Shown here: positions 1 to 12,262 of the stretch, in pieces
Layout: each line of letters begins with the position of its first letter
How positions within the stretch are numbered: the first letter of the stretch is position 1
Origin: Poronia punctata
Taxonomy: Eukaryota; Ascomycota; Sordariomycetes; Xylariales; Xylariaceae
Length of the DNA: 64,000 nt
Direction: 5' to 3'
Assembly (NCBI GenBank): GCA_022579005.1
Contig: MU401502.1
Coordinates: 1-64,000 of the forward strand
The notes under the pieces: model-generated
The model's input: the letters and a program-made list of their open reading frames with translations, nothing else
Told to the model about the DNA's origin: nothing
Database searches by the model: none
Program-made: the position numbers and the translations under genes

Positions 1-3000
1 ACTAGCTATATAAGCTACTTAGTACTTTATTAGCTTTTTATTTAGTTTTATTAATAAAAGCAATAAAATATTTGCTTTTTATAAGTATTTTTTTTAAAAT
101 TTTTATATATAATATTAATTTAAGCTTTTATATTTATATTTATAATAACTTTTTTTAGCTTTTGCTTATTGCTTAAAAAAACTATAGCTATTACTTAAAA
201 TAGCTTTATAGTACTAAATACTTTATAAAACTTTATTAAAATAAATTAAATATATTAACTTATTTTAGCTTAGCTTTTAACTTTTTATTTTTAAAGTTTA
301 ATTAAGCTGTTTAAATATTTTATATTTTATTTTTAAGCTATTTTAATAGTTTTTGCTTAACTTTGCTTAATTAGCAATTTAATGCTAACTGCTTATTTTT
401 TAAGCAATACTTAGTTATATAGCTTTTTTTACTATAGTAGTAGCACTTTATAAAGCTATTATTAATATATGCTAATTTGCTTTAGTTTTAATTTATTTAT
501 TACTTTAATAAGTTATTAGTTTTTTTTAAAAATTGCTTAAGCGCTTTTAAGTTATTTATTAACTTTTTTTACTTTAGCAAACGTTTAATATATTTTTGCT
601 TTTATAATAGCTTATACTTTTTGTTAGCATAATACTAAGTACTTTATTATTTTTTAGCTTTTTAATATATTATAATTATATTATTAAGCAATATACGCTG
701 CTTTACTAAAACTTTTTTTAGTTTTTTTTAAAGTTTATATTAATAGTTAAAAACTAGTTAGCTATTATTTTTTAATAGTATAGCACTTTTAAGCTTTTAT
801 ATTAATACTTACTAATAAAAAAAAAATTTTAAGTTTTTATTTTTTTATTGCTAAAGCTTATATAATTGCTTTTAAAAAGTTTGCTTAAATAGTTTTAAGT
901 TAATATTCTTTTACTAAATAAACTTTTAAAAGTTATTAAAAGTAGCTTTATTTTTTAAGTTATTATAATTTAATATATTTTAATAAAAATGCTAATTTAT
1001 TTAAATATTAAACTTAGCTTGCATTAAAGCTTATATAATTTATATTAAATCTTTATAGCTAAGCTTTTGCTAATTGCTTTTTTTTATAGCTATAATTTAG
1101 TTTTTAATTTTTATAGCAATAGCATTTTGCTTTAGCTGCTTATAGTTATATATAAAAGCTTTAATATTATTTTTATATTATAGCTTTTTTTGCTTAGTAA
1201 GTAGCTAAAGCAACTATAAGTTTTAATTTATTATATTAATAATTTAGTTTAAAAAATTATTTTTTTAGCTTTTTAAACTTTTATAAAAACTATTATAATA
1301 AAAGCTTTTATTAAATAAGCTACTACGTAATAATAGCTTAAAGTAAAAAAAATAGCTTTTATTTTTTTAATTTTTTTAAAAGTTGCTAGCTATTAGCTAA
1401 TTATTTATTTTAATAAGTAGCATATTTTATTTTAAGTTTTTTAGTTTGCTATTAGGTTTTTTGCTTTTTTTATTACATTTATTATTACTTTTTTATTTTT
1501 AGTTATTTATAAATTTAGCTTAACTATTAGCTAGTTTTTTTAATTTTTATTACTTATTTTTAGTATTAAGTTTATTAAGCTTATTTATATTATTACTAAT
1601 TATTTACTTAGCAGTTATAAACTATACTTAGTTTTTAATTTAAATCTTTTTGCTAAATATTATATTATAACTTAAAAATATAAAAACAAAAAAGTATAAA
1701 GGTTTAAGTAATAAAGTAGTTATAAGGTAATATTGCTAGCAATTTTAAAAACTAAGTATATTAAATAACTTTTATTTAGTTAGCTAAGTAAGTAACTAAA
1801 CTAGCTAAAAAGATTAAAAAAGGTATAACTAGCAAAGCCTTAGCTATTAGTTAGTATAGCTTTAGCTAATAAGTAGTCTGTGCGTAGATAGCTTTCTTAG
1901 CTAGGTGCCCTGTTATATATTAAAGCTGTATTAAATTAGTAGCTTATATAAATGTGCAGTATAGCGTTTTTATAACCTATACCTATGCTTAACTAGTTTA
2001 AACTAGTACTAAATACTTAGTAAAAAAAAATATTATAAGCTAGCTAAGATATTAAAAGATTTGCGTATTAAAATATATAATGTGCAAAGATCCTAGCTAG
2101 TATATATTATCTTTTTTTAAAAATATTAAAAAAAAAAAATGTTATAATAGTATAAAAGCTATAAGTTTTTATACTTACTTATATATAAATATAAACATAC
2201 TTAAAGTATACTATATATGCTTTTTTAAAATATTAAAACTTAAAAAAAACTAAATTTTAAGTTATAACTTATATAAAAAAAAAGGCAAAGCTAAAAGCTA
2301 TGCTATATAAGCTTATAGCTTTTAAAAACTTATTATAAATAAACGTTAACAAGTTTACTTTGCTAACCTATTATAAAGCGCTTTAAATAAAAAAAGTACT
2401 ATAGTACTTATGTTTACTAAAGCTGCTATAAAATTGCTTTATAGCTAAAAATGCTAATATAAAATATATAAACTAAAAGTTAAAGTTAGTTTTTTAAAAA
2501 AGTAGTAATAAACTAGCTTTATAGTTTATTTAGTTTAGTATATTTTATATTAGTTAGCTTAAAATTGCTATATATAAAAATAGCTACGTTATTAATTTAC
2601 TTTTTTTTAATATATTATTTGTTAACGTAAACTCTAATTATAAGTATATATTAAGCTTTAATTATTACTTATTATAAATAGTGCTTTTTAAAAAAAGAAA
2701 AAAGCTTTTATTAAAGCAATATAAATAAAAAATTAAAAAATTAAAGCTTAAAAAGCTAGCTAACTTAATAATAAATATAGTACTTTTTTTTTAAACATTA
2801 TTAATACTAAAAACTTAAATAATATAAAAAGTATAGCAAAAAAGCTTATAAGCATTTTAATAAAAGTAATTTAAATAGTAGGCACTTAGTATAAAGTTAA
2901 AAAGAAGTTAGCATTTTAATAAATAAATATATATAAACTAGTTTATAATAACTTAAAGCAAGCTAAAAAAGCTTAAATAGCTAATAAAGTAAAAAATAAA

Positions 3001-5142
3001 AGTATAATAGTAAAGTATAAAGCTTTTTTTATAATAGTTTAATAAGCTAAAAAAAATATTAAAGCAAGCGTATTAATAAAGTAAAAATAAATAAAAACTT
3101 ATATATGCTTATTAAATAGTACAAGCTTAAAGCAAAGCTATAAATACTTTTTTTTAAAAAACTTAAATATAAAAAAGCTAATTAAATAAAGTTTAAATAA
3201 AGCTTAGCACTTATATAAAAAAATACTTAAAAAATATAGCGTTAATAATAATTTTATAAACAATATACTTTTAAAGCTAAAATACTTACTATAGTTTATA
3301 AAAATTATTTTAAAAAAAATAAACTATTTTATATATAAAGTTAAGTTTACTTTACTAAAAAAAATAGTATTATAACTAAAGTAGTAATAACTTACTAAGT
3401 ATATATTAGTAAATATTGTTAGGTTTTAAAAAAAAAAAATTTTTATATAAGCTACTTTTTAAAAGCTTAAAAAATAATATAAATAGCAATAATCTTTAAG
3501 CTAAGCAAAATAGATTTTATAACATTTTAATTATTTAAGCTTATAGTATTACTTTTTTATATTAGTAAAAAATATAAAAGGTTAGTAGCTAAATAAATAA
3601 TATAAGTTAGCTTATAAGCTAAGCTAATTAGCTTTTAATATATAAAAGCAATACTTATAAAGTTAGCTATAAACTTAGTTACTAGCTTTATATATAAAAT
3701 AAACTTAGTATTAATAAAAAGAAAAAAAGTTATATTAGTTACTTTAAATATATAAAAAGCTTTTAATATATTATATAAGCAATAGCTATTATATTATATA
3801 ATATTATAAAGTTAGCTGCTTTAAATAATAAAGCTAGCTAAAAACTTTTTTTTAAAATAGTGCTTATATATTAAATTAAAAAAAAATATAATAAAAGTGC
3901 AAAATTAAAAGTGCAAAACTTTATAAAGCTTGCTTTAGTTATTTATATTATATATGCTTTATATAGCTAAACTATTAAATAAAAGCTTATATTAATAAAA
4001 GTATGCTAATAATATAAGCATTTTTATTATAGCTAATAGTATAAATAAAAACGTAAAAAAAGCTTAGCAAGAAGTTAAGCATATTTTAAATTATAAAAAA
4101 AATAATAAGATTTTTTTTACTTTAAAAAAAATAAAAATAATTTACTTTATAAAAAAATACAAAATTATAAACTTAAGCATTAATATTTTAGCTAAAATAA
4201 TATATTTAATATTACTAAGGCTTTTAAAATATAAAAAAATTATAATATAAGCTTTATAAAGGTTAAAGCTAGTGCTATAATAGCTTAAAGTTTAGCTAAA
4301 CTAAAAATTATTTTTTAAATATTATATAAAAAAGTAAGCAATTATTAGCATATATATTTTTAACTATATTAAAGCATTAGTAGCTATAAAAAAAAGCTTT
4401 TAATAGTAGTACTATATAAAGTAATATAAATTATATTAATATTATTATTATTTTATAGTAATAAGGTTTAATATAAAAGCAAAATAAAGCTAGCTTAATA
4501 TAAAGCTAGTAAATTTATAAAAATAAGTATAAAAGTTAAAAGTTATATAAACTTAATATAATAAGCTATAGTTAAAGTAATTAAAAAAGTACTACTAATA
4601 TAAAAAACTTAATTTAACTTAATACTTTTTATAAATAATAAACTGTTTATAGTATAATTAGCACTAAATAAAGTAAAGCTATGCTTTACTTATTAAATAT
4701 AAATAATTTTAAAAAATTACTTTTTAGTAATAAAAATAAAGCTAATTAAAATTAAGTAAAAATAAAAAATAAAGTAAATTTAACTTTTTATTATAAATAT
4801 ATAGCTTATAGTAAGTTTATTGCTAGCTATAGCCTAGCTTATATTATACTTGCTATGCTACTTAGCTAAATTATAAGTTAACTTAATATATAAGCTTTTA
4901 AAAAAAAACGTAACTAAAGTATTTTAAAAGTAATTTAATAAAAAGTTAGTTTTAATGCTATAATGTTTTTAAATAGCTTTAAAATTAATAATAATAAAGT
5001 TAGCTATAGTTATATAGTTTATAAAAGTATAAAAAAAATAGTAAAAAAAAATAAAAGCTTAAATAATTACTTTAATATATTTAATACTAAAAAAGTAAAG
5101 CTATTAAAAAGCTTATAAAAAGCTAAAAAGCTTTACTTAAAT

Positions 5143-5350
5143 TTTAATATAATAGTATATATAAATAATATTGCTATGCTTTAGTATATATAAAAAAACG
5201 CGCTAAAAACTTTATAAACAGCGTTTATTTAAATATATTAACTAATAAAATAAACTAAAGCTAAGCTAAAATAGTATTTTAAGCATATAAATATATAAAG
5301 TAATAAATAAGCAAATAAATTAGCAAAATAAGCTATAAAAATAAAAAATC
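5143..5350 (+). mobile_element. RNase H relic of a LINE-type retrotransposon, RIP-mutated
   Basis: A single reading frame starting at 5143 runs for about 70 codons, interrupted only by TAA and TAG codons at places where CAA, CAG or CGA are likely ancestors. The visible residues follow the end of a retroelement RNase H domain: a short N-N-I-A motif where the acidic catalytic segment is expected, then KHINI, SNK, AN and LAK followed by a stop and AIK. This matches the family pattern of GNE-x-AD-x-LAK-x-A. In Tad-like fungal LINEs this domain lies after the reverse transcriptase near the 3' end of ORF2, which agrees with the plus strand being A-rich here. I could not find a clear reverse transcriptase catalytic motif upstream, so the family assignment rests on this domain alone. 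Confidence 0.5.
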
Positions 5351-6009
5351 TTAACTTAAACTTTTTAAGCTTAATAATATTTAAAATTAAAATAATAAAA
5401 TAGCAAAAAATATAAAATTAAATAACTACTTAATAAAAAAATAATTTTTTATAAACTATATAAAATAAAAAAAATATAAAAATAAAAAAGCTATTTGCTT
5501 ATATAGCAGCTAAAATTAAGTACTAGCTTAAAAAATGCTTAAAAGCGCTAAGTATACTTTAAATGCTATTTAATAAGTACTTAGCTTATTTATTAACTTA
5601 TAAAAATTATAAGTAATATTATAATAAGTTTAAATATAAAAAAGCTAAAATATATTATGCTTATAAAAAAAAATAATAAAAAAAAATAAAGTAAAGTTAT
5701 TATAATATATAATATATTATAAAATAATATACTACTTAATATATAAATAGCTAATATTATTTAAACTAAAACTAAAATATAATAGCAAGCTATAAGTAAA
5801 AAACAGCTTGCTAATATATATATATATAATAAAGCTTTTTAAAGCATACTAAATAAAGCAAAATATTAAGTATAGCTGCTAAAAAACTTAAATAAATTTT
5901 AAAAGTTTTATAAAGCTATTAAATACTTTACTAATATTTATTTTTTATTTAAAAAATAATAACTATATTATATAAGCTAGCATATTATTTATAATAAAAA
6001 AAAAAAAAA

Positions 6010-6048
6010 AAAAAAAAGCTAAAGTATATAATACTTTAGCTTTTTTTT
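6010..6048. repeat. perfect AT-rich inverted repeat next to a poly-A run
   Basis: Two 18-nt arms (6010-6027 and 6031-6048) pair perfectly around a 3-nt spacer. The arms consist of eight A or T residues plus a GCTAAAGTAT core. A run of about 23 A residues immediately precedes and overlaps the left arm (from about 5995). The A run follows an AATAAA-like context about 0.65 kb after the RNase H relic, so it could be the 3' tail of a LINE-like insertion, but in such AT-rich DNA this remains a guess. Confidence 0.4.
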
Positions 6049-6508
6049 AAAAGTAATAATAAAAAATAAAAAAGCTGCTTAAAAAAAAAGGCTTTTGCTA
6101 AAAAAAAAAAAAGTAATAAAAAGTATTAAAATAAAAAAGAAAATAAAAACAAAAAAAAAATAATAAAAATAATATACTTTTAGTAATAAAAGCAAAATTG
6201 TTAACTTATAGCTAACAACTTTAAATACTTTTTAAAGCTATAATAATAAAGCTAGCATAAAGCTAGCTATAATAAAAAAAACTAAAGTAAAAATTAAAAA
6301 ATAAAAAAACTATATAATAAAAAGCAACCTTAATAAAATATAATAAGTTTAATACCTTAAAAAAAAGTAAGCGCAAGCTAGTAAAAATTTATAAGGCTAT
6401 AAGCTAAGTAAAGTTAGCATTGTTTTATTTAAGTTAGCTTATTATATTTTATACTTTTTAAAAAGCTAGGATAGCTACTACGCAGCTACCCCCTAAACGT
6501 TAAACACT

Positions 6509-6529
6509 ATTAATTAATTAATTAATTAA
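6509..6529. repeat. (TTAA)n microsatellite at the island boundary
   Basis: Five ATTA/TTAA units in a row mark the place where the AT-rich block gives way to normal composition. To the left are degraded sequence and a short CGCAGCTACCCCCT patch; to the right the sequence has ordinary base use. Confidence 0.7.
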
Positions 6530-6812
6530 GACGTCCCGTTTTAGGGTACATGCGACTCCTTGAATGAGGGAAGATACAACAAGTTCAAATCCTAGTATCC
6601 CACCCAACCCGTGGCTCTTCGCCGGTGGTTGCAAACGACAATCGTTCCGGACATGATGGAAACGGGTCAACTCTCATGAAAGAACCACTCGTGTTTCGAT
6701 TATAGACTTGGGTACGCACGAAACGCGCTCTTATAACCTCTGGCGCAATTGTGTGCGCCAACGACATCCCCCCCTTCGAGAATCCGGACCCGAATGCATC
6801 CTCGGCGCGATC

Positions 6813-9800
6813 ATGTCCAACAGGTTTGGCGGGTCCTACCGCAACGGCGCCTACGGAAGACAAGATGACAACAGCGAGTTCTCTTCTGCTTCCCAGCAGT
6901 TGGGCTCTAGACGTCCACTTGTAGACTCGGGTCGCCTCCCCTCGTCCGCTCCTTCGTCGAGACGCCCACGCGGCAACGAGACCAATGCCGAGCGACAAAT
7001 CACGCAGGTTCTCGAACACATCAGGGCAGAATGGCCTGCCATGGTCGAAGACGATTGTATACCAGTCTCGCTGGCCCTGCAACTCCTCGATAATAGCTCT
7101 GTCGGAAGGGCCCACGAATACCCCAACTTTAAAAAGACACACCAGTATCTGCAAAACTCACTGAAAGCAATTGTGCACGAGCATCATCAGGGTTTCAACA
7201 GCTCGATAGGCACTTTCCACAAGATCCAAGGCAGCATACAAGCATCGCAAAAACGTGTACGCGCGCTTAAGGAATCCCTAGCTGCTTCCAAGAGTAGCCT
7301 GTGCACCTCCGACCCCGACCTTAAAAAGCTGTACAAGGCATCGCAGACGTATGATGAAGTCCTACAAACCCTGAACGAGCTCGAGGATCTCCGCACGGTG
7401 CCAGACCAGCTCGAAGCTAGAATCTCGGAGAAGCGGTTTCTGACGGCCGTCGAGGTCCTGCAGAATGCGCTGCGCAAACTGCGAAAATCCGAACTAGACG
7501 ATATCGGGGCTTTATCGGATCTACGAAGTTACTTGGCGAACCAGGAAACGGCATTGACGGATATCCTAGTGGAAGAGTTGCATGAACATCTCTATCTCAA
7601 ATCGCCTTACTGTCAGGAACGTTGGCAGGGCCTCGCGAAACACCAGGGCGCCCATGGCCAAAATCATAGCGAAACACCCGCCCTCATCCCGTTTCATCTA
7701 GTACTCGATACCCTAGACCTGGAACATCCCGTGACTGAAGACCCTTCCAAGAATCCAGAGGCCGATACATCATGGTACATTGCTCTGCTGGCCGAGTCTC
7801 TTAACAGACTTGGGAGACTAGAAAGCGCCGTGGATATGCTAAACCAGCGCTTGCCTGTTGAGCTCTTCTCCGTCGTCAACGAGACTATCCAGGATGTGGA
7901 CCAGCGACATCCGAGCTCTCTTCGTGGAGGGTCGACAAACGCCCAGGGGCTACACATATATAACGCTAGGGAAACGCAGATGCGTGCCGACGTCATTTAT
8001 GATCTGCTATGGTCCTTATACGGGAAATTTGAAGCCATTGCAGAGGGTCACCGCGTATTTCACGAGGCCGTCAAGGCACTCGTCAGGCGCGAGGGCGCTG
8101 GAAACAATTCTCCACTTCTTGGAAGCTTCAAGGAATTGTGGAATCTCTACCAAAATGAAATACGCTCCCTCCTTCATAATTATGTCACGACAGACGCCGA
8201 TATATACCAATCCGCATCGTCTGCCAGACACGGTATGGTGATGAATGGAAGCAAGGACCCGAGGGAGAGCCTGTTTAAGTTCTCAGAAGCCGATCAGAAG
8301 TCTGTCGATATGGCCACCGAGTACGAAGCCCTAGACAACATTATCCAGAGTGCCGTACCAGGCCTCACGACCAACAGCCGGAAAGCACAGACATCAGACA
8401 AGAAGGTCCCTCTGATCGGGAAAGAATCGCGCAAAAGCACAATGGGAGGGGGTTTTGGAAGCAGGAGCACGCCAGGCTCCTATAAATCCCTTGTAGAGCC
8501 TAGTGTCTTCAATATGAGCCTTCTCTTGCCGCCAACACTCGTTTTCATCCAAAGGCTAAAGGCCATTGTGCCCCCCGGTACCGATCTGGCGGCTAGTGGA
8601 TTGACGTCATTCCTCGATAACTTCCTGGTAAACGTCTTCCAGCCCCAGTTGGACGAGACCCTAGGCAAGCTGAGCGACGGTGTGCTGGGGGAGACGGATT
8701 CGTTCCAACAAGACCCGGGCTGGCGTCTTGTGGCGCGGCGGCCTGTCTTTAAAGGCACAACTGCTTTCTTTGCCGTCGTTACGGCTTTCTGTCGCATGCT
8801 CGGCACCATCCCCCACGATCAGGCCCTCAGTTCCCTTATCATATCGCAGATGCTGCGCTACTACGAGAGATGCCTTGCGTGGTTCAAGTCTCTTGTTGCA
8901 AAAGCACAGGACACAAGCACGACACTACAAGAGTTACGATTCTCGGCCGAGCTGGCCACCACCGAAGGCGACATCCAAGAGACGATCCAGAAACTCTGGA
9001 CGTCGGATAGTCTCGACCGTGATCTTATCGAGAAGGAAGTGGGATTACTCATAATGCGTACCAACGAAGACGCACTGGATCCCAGCGACGTGATACAAGA
9101 CCGAGACGTGGTATCGTCCTTGTGTCTACTCTACACGAGCATGAAGTGGCTCTCTACGAAGATCGTGGGGTTGAGGCACATCACTCACCACAACACGGAT
9201 TCGTCGCAGGCCACGCTGCCAAAAGACCAGAAGCGGCGATGGACTCTGTTAAACGACCCGAACAAGGCCACCGGGGAGCAACAAGGTCCTGTATATCTAC
9301 CCATGACCCAGGACACAGTCCAGTAAGTGCTTGCAAGCCTCTCTCGCACATCGTAGTATTTGCTTGAAGTGATTGTCACTAACTTTGACGGTCCTCAGAT
9401 CCTTCGACAGGATTGTATCTTCATACGAAGAATTGGCTGGTACCGTGCTCCTCACACTTCATATGGAGATCCGCTGTCGTATCATCCAGTCATTAAGCGT
9501 GGCGCTATCGCCTCAGACGGCACCCTACGTTCTTGGAGATCGTGAGATTAAAGAGCCCGACCCACAGATTTTGTCACTGAATGCCGAGTTGATCGCTTAC
9601 GACGAAACATTGGTCCGCTTCCTACGTGATCGGGAAATAGCCTTTGTACGAACCGGCCTTGGACTGCTCATCAACTCCTATCTCGTGTCCAACGCCTTAT
9701 CTACACAGCCCATGAATCTACGGGGTTGCGAGCGGATGCAGCTCAACATCCTGGTGCTTCAGCAAAACCTCAAGAACATTGAGGCGGGTGTCGATCTTGC

Positions 9801-10059
9801 CAGGGCGTCTAATTATTACGCCTTGTTCGAGGCAGGACCCGACGCTATTGTGGAGAAGGCAAAGGTGAACAAGGAGCGTGAAGCAGAACAAGTTTCCATC
9901 CCCGAGGCAGAAAACTTTACGTACGACGAGCTCAAAGTCCTTATTGAATTATGTTATAGTGTACAGCTGGTAGATCCCGAGAGAGGTGTCAACGCGGCGG
10001 CAAAGAGACAGATGGGGGAGAAAGTCTTAGCATTAAGCGAGTACATGTGGCAAACATAG
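6813..10059 (+). CDS. SEC8: exocyst complex component Sec8 (EXOC4)
   Basis: Sec8 is a core subunit of the octameric exocyst, which tethers Golgi-derived secretory vesicles to the plasma membrane at the hyphal tip. Two exons are proposed: 6813-9322 and 9399-10059. The 76-nt intron starts GTAAGT, has the branch site CTAAC near 9378 and ends CAG. They encode about 1056 residues, the usual size for fungal Sec8. After a Ser/Gly/Arg-rich N-terminus come the Sec8 N-terminal signatures: the segment with VEDD..P..LALQLLD (about residues 77-95) and the EHHQGFNSSIGTFH stretch (about 127-140), followed by a long helical region. The ATG at 6813 is preferred over in-frame sequence reaching back to 6708, because it begins where conserved Sec8 proteins begin. 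The gene lies about 0.3 kb from the RIP-like island but is itself intact. Confidence 0.93.
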
Positions 10060-10621
10060 ATGTAGATTGCTATTCTAGCGAGTCGATCTTCTGATGAATA
10101 AATTGAAACTAGAACATATATATCTATTGATTGGTCTCGTGTGCTTGTTCACAGTACAAGACTTTGGGGATCTTGAAGTAAGTATAGCATGTTAGCCGCA
10201 AATCCTGCCTGTCAACTCTGCTACATGCTTGATCAACGACCACGCGTGTTCTTGATGCTTAATACTCCAACTACAATCTTTTGTATGTCCGTGACGTTCG
10301 AAGATGTATTGTTCGAAATTGAAGAAAAAAAAAACCCGAACGTTAGGAGATCAGGGGTGATCTCAAATAGTTTGTTCTTCACGCTTACGACATAGTCATA
10401 TGTCAAACTGACGCAAGAACTCGAATCTGTTTGGCGATGCTTTCCCGTTTTGTGGTATCTTTCGCAGTGTCTGTTGGGACTTTTTAGATGCGGTTGGAAA
10501 AGAGTTGTAAGGTACATGTAGGTAGTAGGTGTAGGCTGTTCTGTTCCCCGGGAAGGCAACGGTAGACGTCTGAGGCAGGTTGCTTCTAATAGTGCCGAAA
10601 AGTGAGATGAGATAGCATGTC

Positions 10622-10663
10622 TTGTGTGTGTGTATATGTGTGTGTGTGTTTGTGTGTGTGTAG
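10622..10663. repeat. TG-rich microsatellite
   Basis: Runs of TG dinucleotides, interrupted by TATA and TTTG, lie about 0.6 kb downstream of the SEC8 stop codon. They are noncoding. Confidence 0.8.
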
Positions 10664-11650
10664 GCGTATAGTTGGTTATAATTGATTTGATTTGCTCTTG
10701 TAGATAGGACCTTGATTTTCTTTATCTCGGCTTGTCTGTCGACTTGTTTTTTTTTCTGAAGTTTTTGTAATTGGTTGGCATTTAATATTAAATGTTTTGC
10801 TGTTTGTTGTTGTTTTGATATAGTTGTAGGTTAGGTTGGGGGTGAAGTGAAGTAATAGCAATGGTGATCATTACATCTACTTATATCTTTTTAATACAAT
10901 AAATGATGCAAGCGCTTGGTATTAAAACACGACGTAGGATTGATTGATTGCTATTTTGCAATATTAAACACGGAGAGCGGAATAGCAATAGTAAATTATA
11001 ACCTTGACAACACTTATAGATTGTATATATAGACATATACAGGTTTATATATCTATCTACAAGTACACGTATACAAGTACATACACCTAGATACATATAC
11101 GTGTGATGTATACAAGTACATAACCCTTCATATAACTATGGGTATACATTTGTAACAGATGTCCCTTAAAAACTTTACTAGGAGTTGATAAGCAGTTGCA
11201 GCAATCTGCATAAAGGGACCTTAGCCACCGTACATCTATAGGTAGCAGAAAAGATAAAAATTCTTAATTACTCCCTTATAACGTTTGATCAATTAACCAA
11301 TCAATTAACCTGCTACATGTATGCATTGCTTATCTAGTCTATTGTATGTAACCTATCCGAAGTTTTATTCCCCTCAATGGTCAACGCAACCATTGTGATT
11401 GAGGGCCATTGATCAAATTGAGTACTTGTTTCCTGCCTACATACACACTGTGCATTAGTCCCCGGCAGGCCCGAACTATTGCCTGATTAGGAGTGTGCCG
11501 ATTGCAACTACCTCCCTTACTGCATTCCGGGACTCGGCCCCACAATTCCCGAAATCTAGCACTACAATGCCGAAAACTCTGCACTACATGTCCGAAATCA
11601 CCCGACCCCCATCACCGTAGCCATGCCGGAAACGGCCATTTCAGCACAGA

Positions 11651-11706
11651 ACGTCAAAGAAATCACGTGGACCAATAGTGAATTGATGTCAAAGAAATCA
11701 CGTGGG
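11651..11706. repeat. direct repeat with CACGTG core
   Basis: The 18-nt sequence GTCAAAGAAATCACGTGG occurs twice with identical bases, at about 11652 and 11687, with about 17 nt between the copies. Each copy contains the palindromic E-box CACGTG, and a third CACGTG lies near 11751. Just upstream is a degenerate array of CCGAAA plus CACTACA units. Pairs of E-boxes are typical binding sites for fungal bHLH factors, but no promoter is clearly assigned here. Confidence 0.45.
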
Positions 11707-12105
11707 GCTTTTGTATGTTATGTGAATTCTCTGATTGTCGTCTTTCTGGGCACGTGCTAACCTAGGGATGTGCATAAAAGAATTATCTATTATACAGACA
11801 AGTAGGAAAAAAACCGAAAAACAACGCGATTCCACCCGCCCTTGAGGAATTGGTATCATTCATCCTGTTGCAACGCCTTGCAAAAACCATGAGTAGAGAG
11901 AAAATAAATCTACCCCATTCCTGATCCCCCTCAATCTATGCGCAGTGTAAAAACTGGGTATTGCGTCCACCATATGCATTTTCCATCTCTTGAGAAAACT
12001 TTACAGAAAAGAGCCATGCCAGGCGTGTTGGGTTTGTTGTTTGGTTTCTTGATGGCTTTGCTTCGCGAGATGTATAGAATGGTAGGTAGGTTCGGCAGTC
12101 GAATA

Positions 12106-12140
12106 AAACGAAAACGAAAACGAAAACGCAAACGAAAAAG
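12106..12140. repeat. (CGAAAA)n short tandem repeat
   Basis: About five imperfect CGAAAA units lie downstream of the stop codon of the repeat protein on the minus strand. This is simple noncoding repeat DNA. Confidence 0.75.
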
Positions 12141-12262
12141 AACTCGTGGTAGAAGGAGGGTTGACTGGTCGTTTTCTGCAACGTGAGATAAACCATTAGT
12201 TGGGAGACTCGCAATCGAGAGAGGGAAAATGAAAAGGAAGGGGAAATAAACCTACCATACCC

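Larger units (their letters stand above)
1..6500. repeat. AT-rich RIP-like island of decayed transposons
   Basis: The whole block is dominated by A and T, with no open frame of useful length on either strand. The surviving cytosines sit mostly in GCT, ACT and AGC contexts, while CA, CC and CG are scarce. This is the footprint expected of repeat-induced point mutation, which converts CpA to TpA on both strands. Base skew changes inside the block: up to about 1.66 kb the plus strand is T-rich with long T runs, and after about 1.68 kb it is A-rich. That suggests at least two elements in opposite orientation. A short less-degraded patch with normal-looking sequence lies near 1875-1915. The block ends at a sharp composition change around 6.48-6.53 kb. 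That this is transposon DNA is directly supported only by the RNase H relic listed separately; the rest is inference. Confidence 0.85.
10060..12262. other. intergenic region between SEC8 and the repeat protein
   Basis: No supported gene. It holds a TG-rich microsatellite (10622-10663) and AT-rich stretches around 10.9-11.35 kb. At 11.50-11.71 kb there are degenerate CCGAAA repeats and a direct repeat containing CACGTG. A CGAAAA array lies at 12106-12140. Short ORFs here look like chance. Confidence 0.6.

Noticed and set aside
1..6500. possible mitochondrial or centromeric DNA
   Set aside because: No mitochondrial genes or tRNAs are recognisable, and the RNase H relic with RIP-type stops fits nuclear transposon DNA. 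A centromeric location cannot be judged from sequence alone.
6534..6605. tRNA-like sequence with AAGTTCAAATCCTAGTATCCCA next to the island boundary
   Set aside because: The 3' part resembles a T-arm and acceptor strand, but no cloverleaf of normal length can be formed and the T-stem does not pair.
6585..7154. 189-codon minus-strand frame over the SEC8 start
   Set aside because: It is antisense to the conserved SEC8 coding sequence and has no motif.
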